Assembly (NCBI GenBank): GCA_021298285.1
Contig: JAJTFN010000019.1
Location: 4,204-49,666, forward strand
DNA: 45,463 nucleotides
Direction: 5' to 3'
Source: Verrucomicrobium sp.
GTDB lineage: Bacteria > Verrucomicrobiota > Verrucomicrobiia > Limisphaerales > UBA9464
Shown in pieces: positions 19,427 through 28,044 of this stretch. Position numbers and translations under genes: made by a program. The notes under the pieces are model-generated. The model was not told where the DNA came from. It did no database searches and saw only the letters and a list, made by a program, of their open reading frames with translations. How positions within the stretch are numbered: position 1 is the first letter of the stretch; each line of letters begins with the position of its first letter.

Positions 19427-20917
19427 ATGAATTACTCCCTGATCACCCTGGAATTCCTGGCGGCCCTGTTGGGCTTGGCCGTGCTGGTGGCCGACCTCTG
19501 GGTCCCATCGACGGCCCGCCGGGCCCTCGGGCTCGGCCTGGCCGCCGCGCTCTCCTGCCTGCTGGCCCTGGCCGTCGGTTCCCTGGCGCCCCAGTCCGGG
19601 TCGGCCTTCTCGGGCATGTTCGTGGTCGACGACCTGGCCCGCTACTTCAAGGGCTTCTTCCTCTTTGCCGGGTTGGCCGTGGTGCTGATGGCCGTCGAGT
19701 TCGCCCCGAAGTTCGGGGCCGGGCTCTCGGAGTTCTTCTCCCTCACCGTGTTCGCCATGGTGGGCATGCTCTGCGCCGCCTCGGCCAACGACCTGGCGCT
19801 GCTCTTCGTCAGCCTCGAACTGGTGACCGTGACGTTCTACGTGCTCAACAGCTTCCAGCGGACCCGCCTCGCCTCGCTGGAGGCCGGCGTGAAGTACCTC
19901 ATCCTGGGAGGAGTCTCCTCGGCCTTCATGGTCTTCGGCATCGCCCTGGTCTTCGGCATGGCCAACTCCACGAACTTCGCCGTGCTGGCCGCCAAGCAGA
20001 AGGAGCTCGCCGGCTCGGCGGTCTTCCTGGTGGGCCTGCTGCTCATCCTCGTCGGTCTCGGGTTCAAGATCGCCGCGGTGCCGCTGCAGATGTGGGCTCC
20101 GGACGTCTACCAGGGATCGCCCGCGCCGGCCACGGCCTTCCTGGCCATCGGTTCCAAGGCTGCCGGGTTCGTCCTGCTGATCCGCCTTTTCATCGGGGCG
20201 CTGCCCCAGGTCACGGCCGAATGGCATCGGCTCTTCGTGGTCATGTCCGCCGCGACGATCCTGTACGGCAGCCTGTGCGCGATCCCGCAGCGCAACCTCA
20301 AGCGCCTCATGGGGTACTCGTCGATCGCCAACGCCGGGTACCTGCTGCTGGGCCTGGTCGCCGCGTCGTACACCGCCACCTCGGCCGGTCCGACGGCCAT
20401 GCTCGTCTATCTCGGTGGCTACGCCTTCACCGTCCTGGCGGCCTTCGCCGTCATCAGTGCGCTCGCCAACCATGTCGACGGCGACGACATCAGTGCGCTC
20501 TCGGGCCTCGGCCAGCGCTCCCCGGTGCTCGCGGCCGGGCTGACCGCGGCCATCGTCTCGCTGGCGGGCATCCCGCCGATGGCCGGGTTCTTCGGCAAGG
20601 TGCTCCTCATCCAGGGGGTGCTTGCCGCCGCGCCGGGCCACCCGGAGTTGTACGCGCTGATCGCCGTCGCGGTCGTCGGCGTGGTGCTCTCGCTGTACTA
20701 CTATTTCGGCGTGATCCGGGCGATCTACTGGGGTGGCCAGTCGGCCAACCTGTCGACCATCCCGGTGGCCCTGCCGACCCGGCTGCTGCTCGGGTCCTGC
20801 GTGGTTGGCATGCTGGTCCTGGGGGTGTTCCCGCAGGGGCTCGTGAAGCTCGCCGACCAGGCCGTGGCCGGCCTGTCCCACCCCGCCGCGGCCGCCCCGG
20901 TCAAGGCCGCCCATTGA
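19427..20917 (+). CDS. nuoN: NADH-quinone oxidoreductase subunit N
   Basis: The third antiporter-like proton-pumping subunit, 496 residues and about 14 helices. The conserved core is AVPLQMWAPDVYQGSPAPATAFLAIGSKAAGF. The start ATG at 19427 (MNYSLITLEFL) was chosen because the open frame upstream lies inside nuoM. It is the last nuo gene. No convincing intrinsic terminator was found in the following 127 bp, which contain two further copies of AAGGCCGCC after one at the gene's own end. Confidence 0.95.
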   Translation: MNYSLITLEFLAALLGLAVLVADLWVPSTARRALGLGLAAALSCLLALAVGSLAPQSGSAFSGMFVVDDLARYFKGFFLFAGLAVVLMAVEFAPKFGAGLSEFFSLTVFAMVGMLCAASANDLALLFVSLELVTVTFYVLNSFQRTRLASLEAGVKYLILGGVSSAFMVFGIALVFGMANSTNFAVLAAKQKELAGSAVFLVGLLLILVGLGFKIAAVPLQMWAPDVYQGSPAPATAFLAIGSKAAGFVLLIRLFIGALPQVTAEWHRLFVVMSAATILYGSLCAIPQRNLKRLMGYSSIANAGYLLLGLVAASYTATSAGPTAMLVYLGGYAFTVLAAFAVISALANHVDGDDISALSGLGQRSPVLAAGLTAAIVSLAGIPPMAGFFGKVLLIQGVLAAAPGHPELYALIAVAVVGVVLSLYYYFGVIRAIYWGGQSANLSTIPVALPTRLLLGSCVVGMLVLGVFPQGLVKLADQAVAGLSHPAAAAPVKAAH

Positions 20918-21044
20918 GGCAAGGCCGCCTCATCCTGCCCGGAAGGCCGCCGGGATGGGCGTCCATGGTGAGGAATTGACCCCTCGGTGATGTTTTCTGG
21001 CGTGCGCGGTCGGGCGGCTTGGCGTTGAATGGCCGTCCTAGGTC

Positions 21045-22361
21045 ATGTCTGTCCCGACACATCCGATCGAATTGTTGCGCTTCAACACCTGCGGCTCGGT
21101 GGACGATGGAAAGTCCACGCTCATCGGCCGGCTGCTCTACGACTCCAAGTCGATCATGGAGGACCAGCTGGAGGCGCTCGAGCGCTCGGCCGACCTGACC
21201 GGCGGCGGGCAGATCAACCTGGCCAACCTCACCGACGGCCTGCGCGCCGAGCGCGAGCAGGGGATCACCATCGACGTCGCCTACCGCTACTTCGCCACCC
21301 CGCGGCGCAAGTTCATCGTGGCCGACACCCCGGGCCATGTGCAGTACACGCGCAACATGGTCACGGGCGCCTCGACGGCGAACCTGTCCATCGTGCTGGT
21401 GGACGCGCGCCAGGGCGTCATCGAGCAGTCGCGCCGGCACACCTACATCGCCTCGCTCCTGCGCATCCCGCACCTGGTCATCGCCGTCAACAAGATGGAC
21501 CTGGTGGGCTGGTCCGAGGCCCGGTTCCACGAGATCCGGGAGACCTTCGAGAGCTTCCTGCCCCGCCTGGACATCAAGGACGTGAAGTTCATCCCGTTGA
21601 GCGCCCTCAACGGCGACAACGTGGTCGACGCCTCCGCCCACACGCCCTGGTATTCCGGGCCCACCCTGCTGGGGCATCTCGAGACGGTGCACATCGCCAG
21701 CGACTGGAATCTCCAGGGCCTGCGATTCCCGGTGCAGTGGGTCAACCGGCCCAACAACCCCACCGACCCGCACCTGCACGACTTCCGCGGCCTGAGCGGC
21801 CAGATCGCCAGCGGCATCGTGCGCCGGGGCCAGCGCATCATGGTGCTGCCCAGCGGCCTCAAGAGCACCGTCCAGAAGATCTGGACCCTCGACGGCGAGC
21901 TGGAGGAGGCCTTCTGCCCGCAGAGCGTCACGCTGCAGCTCGAGCACGACCTCGACATCAGCCGCGGCGACATGATCGTCGGGCTCGACGCCCTGCCGGG
22001 CCTCTCGAACGACCTGGTCGCGCAAGTCTGCTGGATGAACCCGCGCCCGCTGCAGAAGGGTCGCAAGCTCTTCCTCAAGCATTCGACCCAGACCGTTCAG
22101 GCGGTGGTCACCTCGCTCGAAAGCCGCATCAACATCCAGGCCCTCGAGGAGGAGCCCGAGCCGGTCGAGCTGGCCATGAACGACATCGGCCGCGTGCGTC
22201 TCCGGACGGCCAAGCCCATCGTCTTCGACGGCTACCGCACCAACCGCCTCACCGGGGCCTTCATCCTGGTGGAGCAGGGCAGCAATGCCACGGTCGCCGC
22301 CGGCATGCTCCAGCCGCCGCTCGAGGCCGTGAAGCCCGAGTACAACGACTTCGCCATCTGA
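21045..22361 (+). CDS. cysN: Sulfate adenylyltransferase subunit 1 (CysN GTPase)
   Basis: The GTPase subunit of ATP sulfurylase. It couples GTP hydrolysis to formation of adenosine 5'-phosphosulfate by the CysD subunit in sulfate assimilation. It is 438 residues, an EF-Tu-like fold. Motifs are G1 GSVDDGKST (17-25), G3 DTPGH (94-98) and G4 NKMD (149-152). The N-terminal LLRFNTCGSVDDGKSTLIGRL is CysN-specific. There is no C-terminal APS-kinase (CysC) domain. The catalytic partner cysD, normally directly upstream, is not in the window, which has nuoN there. Confidence 0.94.
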   Translation: MSVPTHPIELLRFNTCGSVDDGKSTLIGRLLYDSKSIMEDQLEALERSADLTGGGQINLANLTDGLRAEREQGITIDVAYRYFATPRRKFIVADTPGHVQYTRNMVTGASTANLSIVLVDARQGVIEQSRRHTYIASLLRIPHLVIAVNKMDLVGWSEARFHEIRETFESFLPRLDIKDVKFIPLSALNGDNVVDASAHTPWYSGPTLLGHLETVHIASDWNLQGLRFPVQWVNRPNNPTDPHLHDFRGLSGQIASGIVRRGQRIMVLPSGLKSTVQKIWTLDGELEEAFCPQSVTLQLEHDLDISRGDMIVGLDALPGLSNDLVAQVCWMNPRPLQKGRKLFLKHSTQTVQAVVTSLESRINIQALEEEPEPVELAMNDIGRVRLRTAKPIVFDGYRTNRLTGAFILVEQGSNATVAAGMLQPPLEAVKPEYNDFAI

Positions 22362-22428
22362 ACCGCGTGTCCGGCCCCGTCCGGGTCGGGTTCCCGCCGG
22401 AGGCTCGAGCGCGCCGATTTCCCGCACC

Positions 22429-24267
22429 ATGGAAGCCTCCGACCCCTCCCGGCCCACCCTCCGGGTGGTCCCCATCGACGAGCCGGAGGGGCTGGACGGG
22501 TCGGCCACAGGGGGCGCTCCGGGCGAAATCCCCGGGACCACGCTGTCCGCCAAGTATCGGCTCGAGCGCCTGCTGGGCCGCGGTGGCATGGGGTCCGTGC
22601 ACCTGGCCACGCACCTGGGCACCGGACGCTATGTCGCCGTGAAGCTCATCGCGCCCCAGTTCATGCGGAATGCCCACTTCGTGGAGCGGTTCCGGCGCGA
22701 GGCCCGGGCGGCGGGCCGGCTGAGGCATCCCCACATCGTCGACGTCACCGACTTCGGGTTCTCCCGGCTGGGCGAGGACGAGGTGGCCTACCTCGTGATG
22801 GAGTACCTCGACGGTTGCAGCCTGGGCCAGGTGCTGCGTGAGGAAGGCAGCCTGCCGCTGCCGCGGGTCGTGGAGATCCTCGAGCAGGTCTGCTCGGCGG
22901 TGCACGAGGCGCACCAGGCCGGCATCGTCCATCGCGACCTCAAGCCCGACAACATCTGGCTCGAGCCCGACCGCCTGGGAGGCTTCCGGGTCAAGGTGCT
23001 CGACTTCGGCATCGCGCAGCTGGCCGACGAGGCGGTGCTCCCGTCGTCGACGGCATCATCCCCGCCGCTCGAGGCGCCGATGGCGACCGCAGCCCTGACC
23101 CGTGCCGGGGCGGTGCTCGGAACCCCGCTCTACATGTCGCCGGAGCAGTGCCGGGGCCAGGCCCTGGACCCGCGCTCCGACCTCTACAGCCTCGGCGTCA
23201 TCGCCCACCAGATGCTCGCCGGCGCACCCCCGTTCGATGGCCCCGTGGAGAGGGTCCTCGAGGCCCACCAGTCCGGGGTCCCGCCGCGGTTGCGGCGTGA
23301 TCGTCGCGGGGTGCGCGTGCCCGCCGGGGTCGCGCAGGTCCTCGGCTCGGCCCTCGAGAAGGACCCGGCCAGGCGGCCGCCGACGGCGCTCTCCCTCGCC
23401 CAGGGGCTGCGGGCCCGCTCCCAGGGCATCGGGCAGGTCTACCGCCGGGCCTTCGCGCTCTACTGCGAGCATTTCCCCATGGTGGCCCGGCTCTCGCTGA
23501 TCGCCCACCTGCCGCTGCTCGTCGTGGTCCTGGCGACCCTGGGCATGAGCCTCGGCGGCCTGGAGACCCGAGGGATCGCCGGCCCGGTCGCCGCGGGCAT
23601 CCTGCGCCTGCTCAACCCGCTGGCGGCGGTGCTGGCCGCCACGCTGGTGTCGGGCGTCCTGGCGTTGCTGGCCGTCCATTGGGAGGTGGCTCCGCTCCGC
23701 TCGCTGCCCTTGCGCTGGGCCTTCGACCTGCTGCGTCGTCGCGCCGGCCCGCTCCTTCGCACCTCCGCCCTTTCGCTGGTCCGCGTGCTGGGGGGGTTTG
23801 CGCTGCTGGTGCTGCCCGGGTTCGCGGTCTGGGCCCTCGAGGCCTTCTGGGCCCCGGTGGTGCTGATGGAGGGACTTTCGGGTCGGGAGGCATTCAGCCG
23901 CTCGCGTCGGTTGGCCCGTCGTTGCCTCGGGGCCATGGCACTGACCGTGGCCTTCCTGGTGCTGGTACCTGCCATGGTGCACGGGGTGCTGGGCATGGAC
24001 CCCGCCTCCGCGCGGGGCGATGTCGGCACCGCCCGCCGGGCTTGGGTGGAACTGTCCTCGCTGGTCGGGATCCTCACCACGCCGCTGGGGTCCCTGGTCG
24101 TCGCGTTGTTGTACCTCCGGGCCCGTCAACTGGGGGGCGAGACGCTCGAGGAGGTGATGACCCGGGCCGATGGCGAGGCGGGCCTCGCCGAGTGGGAGCG
24201 TCGCATGCGCACGCGCCTTCCCCGCACCCGGACCGATCCGGCGTCCGGCTCGGCGCCAAGGCCCTGA
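22429..24267 (+). CDS. Membrane-anchored Ser/Thr protein kinase
   Basis: A Hanks-type kinase of 612 residues. The catalytic domain (about 43-310) has the glycine loop GRGGMGSV (50-57), Lys72 in VAVKL, a C-helix Glu at about 91, HRDLKPDN (168-175), DFG (192-194) and activation segment GTPLYMSPE, so it should be active. Residues from about 350 to 580 form a polytopic membrane domain of five or six hydrophobic stretches. The more usual bacterial layout is a single membrane helix with a sensor domain. The N-terminus is cytoplasmic and Pro/acid-rich. The signal and targets are unknown. It lies 67 bp after cysN with no obvious functional tie. Confidence 0.88.
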   Translation: MEASDPSRPTLRVVPIDEPEGLDGSATGGAPGEIPGTTLSAKYRLERLLGRGGMGSVHLATHLGTGRYVAVKLIAPQFMRNAHFVERFRREARAAGRLRHPHIVDVTDFGFSRLGEDEVAYLVMEYLDGCSLGQVLREEGSLPLPRVVEILEQVCSAVHEAHQAGIVHRDLKPDNIWLEPDRLGGFRVKVLDFGIAQLADEAVLPSSTASSPPLEAPMATAALTRAGAVLGTPLYMSPEQCRGQALDPRSDLYSLGVIAHQMLAGAPPFDGPVERVLEAHQSGVPPRLRRDRRGVRVPAGVAQVLGSALEKDPARRPPTALSLAQGLRARSQGIGQVYRRAFALYCEHFPMVARLSLIAHLPLLVVVLATLGMSLGGLETRGIAGPVAAGILRLLNPLAAVLAATLVSGVLALLAVHWEVAPLRSLPLRWAFDLLRRRAGPLLRTSALSLVRVLGGFALLVLPGFAVWALEAFWAPVVLMEGLSGREAFSRSRRLARRCLGAMALTVAFLVLVPAMVHGVLGMDPASARGDVGTARRAWVELSSLVGILTTPLGSLVVALLYLRARQLGGETLEEVMTRADGEAGLAEWERRMRTRLPRTRTDPASGSAPRP

Positions 24268-24365
24268 GCCGGCGGGTTTCCCGGTTCCTCCGGCCGGATC
24301 CCGGGAACGGTCCCGTCGTCCATTTCTGGGTGGCGGGGTGGCGGGACCGGGGGTTCACTCGCGGC

Positions 24366-24575
24366 GTGGAGACCCCCGAATTCAAGTTCTTCTGCTCGCA
24401 CTGCGACCAGCCGCTCAAGTGCGAGGTGCGCTTTGCCGGCCGCCAGATCCAGTGCCCCGGCTGCAAGCACCTGATCCGCATCCCCAACCCGCCAGCCGGG
24501 CTGGGATTCACCCACGTGTCCCCGGAATCGGGCCGCACCTGGGACACCCACGTGCCGACGCACCGCAAACCCTGA
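24366..24575 (+). CDS. Small zinc-ribbon protein
   Basis: A 69-residue protein from a GTG start. [12 protein letters not shown] and [12 protein letters not shown] give two CxxC pairs spaced like a zinc ribbon. The metal knuckle, followed by IRIP, is a form often seen at the N-terminus of larger proteins in PVC bacteria. Here the frame ends after a further 24 hydrophilic residues, so it is either a stand-alone small protein or a remnant of a larger one. The GTG was chosen because it directly precedes the conserved-looking part and follows the kinase stop by 98 bp; no ATG lies close by in frame. Confidence 0.62.
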   Translation: METPEFKFFCSHCDQPLKCEVRFAGRQIQCPGCKHLIRIPNPPAGLGFTHVSPESGRTWDTHVPTHRKP

Positions 24576-24648
24576 GCATCGCCCGGGCGCCACGGGCGGA
24601 ACGATGCCCACCGGGCGTCTCCCTTCGCGGCCAGACCCCATCCGCCTC

Positions 24649-26601
24649 ATGACGGCCCACGACCTCTTTGGTTCCTTCCCGGAGTCCCTGGCCCGGATCC
24701 GCACCCGCGCGCCCGGCCCCTCCGGCAAGCTGCCGTTGACCGAGGCGATGCTGCGCGAGGCCCCGAGCGGCGACCTTTTCGGCATGACCCAGAACGCCGG
24801 CATGGGATGGAACCCCGCCGAGCTGGGACGCCGGCAGTTCCTCATCCTCAGCACCCAGGGCGGGATCCGGGCCGAGGACGGCCGTCCCATCGCCTTGGGC
24901 TATCACACCGGTCATTGGGAGATCGGACTGCTCTCCTGGGCCGCGGCCGAGACCTTCCGGGAGGGCAAGGCGCTGCCCTTCGCCGCCAGCGTCTCCGATC
25001 CCTGCGATGGGCGCACCCAGGGCACGGTGGGCATGTTCGACAGCCTGCCCTACCGCAACGATGCGGCCATCGTCTTCCGCCGCCTCATCCGTTCGCTGCC
25101 CCAGCGCGTCGGGGTGCTCGGCGTGGCCACCTGCGACAAGGGACTGCCCGCCATGATGATGGCCCTGGCCGCCCAGTCGGACCTGCCCACGGTGCTGGTC
25201 CCCGGCGGGGTGACGCTGCCCCCGGAACGCGGCGAGGATGCCGGCACGGTGCAGACGCTGGGCGCGCGGTTCGCCCACGGGCTCGTGACCCTCGACGAGG
25301 CGGCCGACCTCGGCTGCCGTGCCTGCGGGACGCCGGGCGGTGGCTGCCAGTTCCTCGGCACCGCGGCGACCTCGCAGGTGGTGGGCGAGGCCTTGGGCCT
25401 GGCCCTGCCGCACTCGGCGCTGGCCCCGAGCGGCGAGCCGGTCTGGGTCCAGTTGGCCCGAGACTCCGCCCGGGCGCTCATGGCCCGCGAAGCCGCCGGC
25501 CTGACCACGCGGTCGGTGCTCACCGATGCCGCGCTGCGCAATGCGATGACGGTCCACGCGGCCTTCGGTGGTTCGACCAATCTCCTGCTCCACATCCCGG
25601 CCATCGCCCATGCGGCCGGCCTCCGTCGGCCCACGGTGGACGACTGGATCGCCATCAATCGCCGCACGCCGCGCCTCGTGAGTGTGATGCCCAACGGGCC
25701 GACCCATCATCCGACCGTGCGCGCCTTCCTGGCCGGCGGCGTGCCCGAGGTGATGCGGCACCTGCGGGATCTCGGGTTGCTCGACCTCGAGGTGGTCACG
25801 GCCACGGGCGACCGGCTCGGGGATGTCCTCGAGGCCTGGGCCGGCTCGGAGAGGCGGACCGTGCTGAGGGAGCGGCTCCGTGAGGCCGACGGCGTGGATC
25901 CCGACTCGGTCATCCTGCCGCCGCCGCTGGCCCGCGAGCGTGGCCTGACCAGCACGGTGACCTTCCCGCGCGGCAACCTGGCGCCCGAGGGGGCCGTCAT
26001 CAAGAGCACCGCCATCGACCCGGCGGTGCTCTCCGCCGACGGCGTCTTCGAACTCGAGGGTCCTGCCCGCGTCTTCACCCGCGAGCGCGAGGCCATCGCC
26101 GCCATCAAGGCGGGCCGCATCCGGGCGGGCGACGTGATGGTGCTGGCCGGGGTCGGCCCGATGGGCACCGGCATGGAGGAGACCTACCAGCTCACCTCGG
26201 CCCTCAAGCACCTGCCCTTCGGCAAGCACGTGGCGCTGCTCACCGACGCGCGCTTCAGCGGCGTCTCGACCGGTGCGTGCATCGGCCATGTGGGTCCGGA
26301 GGCCCTGGCCGGCGGGCCCATCGGCAAGGTGCGCGACGGCGATCGCATCCGCGTGCGCATCGATTGCCGGAACCTCGAGGGATCGGTGGACCTCGTGGGC
26401 GATGCCGACGGTCCCTGGGATGCCGAGCGGGCCCGGGCAGAGCTGCGGTCGCGGGCTCCCCATCCCGGGTTGGCCCCGCACGAGAAGCTCCCTTCCGACA
26501 CGCGTCTCTGGGCGGCCTTGGTCCGGGCCAGCGGCGGCACCTGGGGCGGGTGCGTGTACGATGTCGACTCGATCGTCGCGGCGCTCGAGCGTGCCCACTG
26601 A
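24649..26601 (+). CDS. YjhG/YagF-type D-xylonate dehydratase (IlvD/Edd family)
   Basis: An iron-sulfur dehydratase of 650 residues that removes water from sugar acids. The sequence follows the YjhG/YagF subgroup closely, including [53 protein letters not shown] and LITDARFSG-like [21 protein letters not shown]. Cluster-ligand candidates are Cys119, Cys162 and Cys233. E. coli YjhG and YagF act on D-xylonate in oxidative pentose use. An upstream in-frame ATG at 24604 would add 15 residues; the ATG at 24649 matches the family N-terminus better. No other pentose gene is nearby, so the physiological substrate is uncertain. Confidence 0.9.
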   Translation: MTAHDLFGSFPESLARIRTRAPGPSGKLPLTEAMLREAPSGDLFGMTQNAGMGWNPAELGRRQFLILSTQGGIRAEDGRPIALGYHTGHWEIGLLSWAAAETFREGKALPFAASVSDPCDGRTQGTVGMFDSLPYRNDAAIVFRRLIRSLPQRVGVLGVATCDKGLPAMMMALAAQSDLPTVLVPGGVTLPPERGEDAGTVQTLGARFAHGLVTLDEAADLGCRACGTPGGGCQFLGTAATSQVVGEALGLALPHSALAPSGEPVWVQLARDSARALMAREAAGLTTRSVLTDAALRNAMTVHAAFGGSTNLLLHIPAIAHAAGLRRPTVDDWIAINRRTPRLVSVMPNGPTHHPTVRAFLAGGVPEVMRHLRDLGLLDLEVVTATGDRLGDVLEAWAGSERRTVLRERLREADGVDPDSVILPPPLARERGLTSTVTFPRGNLAPEGAVIKSTAIDPAVLSADGVFELEGPARVFTREREAIAAIKAGRIRAGDVMVLAGVGPMGTGMEETYQLTSALKHLPFGKHVALLTDARFSGVSTGACIGHVGPEALAGGPIGKVRDGDRIRVRIDCRNLEGSVDLVGDADGPWDAERARAELRSRAPHPGLAPHEKLPSDTRLWAALVRASGGTWGGCVYDVDSIVAALERAH

Positions 26602-26820
26602 CGGGGCGTCGTCAGGCTTCCTGAGGCCGCGCCTGTTTCCATGCGGGCAATGATTCCTGCCCAACCTGTCCAGAAAACGCCAATGGCCGTCTCGCCCGGG
26701 GCGGGGCGGAGGCCTCCCGGGGGGTGCCGACCCATCCAGCCGGGCGGTCGCCCCGGATGCCGGAGGCCACCCGACCCGTTCAGGCCATCGACGTCCGAGG
26801 CCGCTGCTGCGGGGGGAAAC

Positions 26821-26855
26821 CCGGATGGTGAATGGTTTTCATCATCCGGATGAAA
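26821..26855. promoter_or_regulatory. Nested palindromes, candidate operator of the nitrate operon
   Basis: A perfect 12-bp palindrome TCATCCGGATGA (26842-26853) is overlapped by a TTTCATC...GATGAAA inverted repeat (26837-26843 and 26849-26855) and by CCGGATG (26821-26827) facing CATCCGG (26843-26849). They lie about 70-100 bp before the first start codon in DNA richer in A/T than its surroundings. This suggests a regulator-binding region; the regulator is unknown. Confidence 0.45.
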
Positions 26856-26875
26856 CCTTAGACCGCTTTCTTCGG

Positions 26876-26919
26876 GTGCCACCCCGCCTGTCGGCATCCG
26901 CTGCGCTGGCACGGTGGCA
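26876..26919 (+). promoter_or_regulatory. Mutually exclusive leader hairpins before the NasS-like gene
   Basis: GTGCCA (26876-26881) can pair with TGGCAC (26907-26912), while the overlapping TGCCACC (26877-26883) can pair with GGTGGCA (26913-26919). The second pairing ends 3 nt before the ATG. The two stems cannot form together. This could be an RNA switch, but short stems in G/C-rich DNA can arise by chance. Confidence 0.3.
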
Positions 26920-26922
26920 GGA

Positions 26923-28044
26923 ATGAGTCGTGTCACCGACAACCCGCTGGAACGGTCCCGGTCCCGCCATGCCGTCGGGTTTTCGGAGATCCGGGTGGGT
27001 TTCGTCCCGTTGAACGACTGCGCGCCGCTGATCGTCGCCCAGGAATACGGGCTCTTCGCACGACAGGGCCTGCAGGTCCGCCTGAGTCGGGAGCTGGGTT
27101 GGGCCTCGATCCGAAGCAAGCTGGCCAACGGGGAGTTGGAGGCGGCCCATGCGCCCTGCGGCCTGCCCCTGCACCTGAGCCTGGGCCTCGAAGGGCTCCC
27201 CACGCCGTGCTGCACCGCCCTGGTGCTCAATCTGAACGGCAATGCCATCACCCTGGCGCGTCGGTTCCATGATGATGGGGTCCACAGCGCCGAGGACCTC
27301 GCCCGGTGGGTCGTCCGCCGTCGAGGGGGTCCGATCACCCTGGGCACGGTCTCGACCTGCTCCACGCACTCGCGATTGCTCCGGGGATGGTTGTCGACGG
27401 CGAACATGGTCGAGGGTCGCGACTATCGGCTGGTCGTCGTGCCCCCCAGGCAAATCCTCACGGGCCTGAGTTCCGGGCACCTGGACGGGTATTGCGTCGG
27501 CGAACCCTGGAACTCCGAGGCCGTGCTGCGCGGATTCGGATACTGCCCGGCCACGAGCTGTTCGGTGGCGCCGCGTCATCCGGAGAAGGTGCTGGCGGTC
27601 GGCGGCCACTGGGCGGACGCCGAACCGGAGCAGCATGAGCGCTTGGTCGCGGCCCTGTTGGAGGCGTGCCGCATCTGCGACCTGCCCGGGGAGGCCGACA
27701 CGGTGATCGCGCTGCTCTCACGCCCGGAATACCTGCACCTGCCCGCCGAGTTCATCCGGCCGGGCTGGACCGGGGTGATCCCCACCTCGCCGGGCAGGTC
27801 CTGCACTCTCCCGGAGTTCAACTGCTTCCACCGCTTCGACACCAACGAGCCCAGCCCGGAGAAAGCGCATTGGATCCTCCGTGAACTCTACGGGGACCGG
27901 CCGACCGGGCCCATCCGGCCCGCGTGGCTCGGTTCGGTCTTCCGCATGGAGGTCTACGAGGCCGCCCGCCGCCGTCTTTCCGAGTCCGCTTCCCCGCACA
28001 AACCCCTCCCCAATCCCCATGAACCCCAGACCCTGTCGGCCTGA
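26923..28044 (+). CDS. NasS-like cytoplasmic nitrate/nitrite sensor (NrtA homologue without signal peptide)
   Basis: A 373-residue protein of the CmpA/NrtA binding-protein family. It aligns along its length with the NrtA encoded next: VGFVPLNDCAPLIVAQEYGLF, ELGWASIRSKL, GHLDGYCVGEPWNSEAV and RHPEKVL. It has no signal peptide, lipobox or Tat motif, so it should stay in the cytoplasm. That is the layout of NasS, the nitrate sensor that sequesters the RNA-binding antiterminator NasT in proteobacteria. No NasT/ANTAR gene is in the window. A GTG three codons earlier (26914) is an alternative start. The gene overlaps nrtA by 26 bp. The sensor role is inferred from homology and missing export signal. 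Confidence 0.72.
   Translation: MSRVTDNPLERSRSRHAVGFSEIRVGFVPLNDCAPLIVAQEYGLFARQGLQVRLSRELGWASIRSKLANGELEAAHAPCGLPLHLSLGLEGLPTPCCTALVLNLNGNAITLARRFHDDGVHSAEDLARWVVRRRGGPITLGTVSTCSTHSRLLRGWLSTANMVEGRDYRLVVVPPRQILTGLSSGHLDGYCVGEPWNSEAVLRGFGYCPATSCSVAPRHPEKVLAVGGHWADAEPEQHERLVAALLEACRICDLPGEADTVIALLSRPEYLHLPAEFIRPGWTGVIPTSPGRSCTLPEFNCFHRFDTNEPSPEKAHWILRELYGDRPTGPIRPAWLGSVFRMEVYEAARRRLSESASPHKPLPNPHEPQTLSA

Larger units (their letters stand above)
26602..26922. other. 321-bp regulatory gap ahead of the nitrate operon
   Basis: No protein gene is seen. Just after the dehydratase stop is a small hairpin TCAGG-CTT-CCTGA (26612-26624) without a T-run. The middle is very G/C-rich, including palindrome GGAGGCCTCC (26708-26717). 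The 3' third contains an A/T-richer patch with nested inverted repeats (separate entry) and then two overlapping possible hairpins just before the first gene. No convincing -35/-10 pair or sigma-54 box could be assigned. Confidence 0.6.

Noticed and set aside
20903-20951. Three copies of AAGGCCGCC around the nuoN stop
   Set aside because: They are direct, short and G/C-rich; no symmetrical hairpin with a T-run forms, so neither a terminator nor a meaningful repeat is supported.
26907-26921. Possible sigma-54 promoter TGGCAC near the NasS-like start
   Set aside because: The downstream TTGC element is missing at the required spacing, and the site abuts the start codon.
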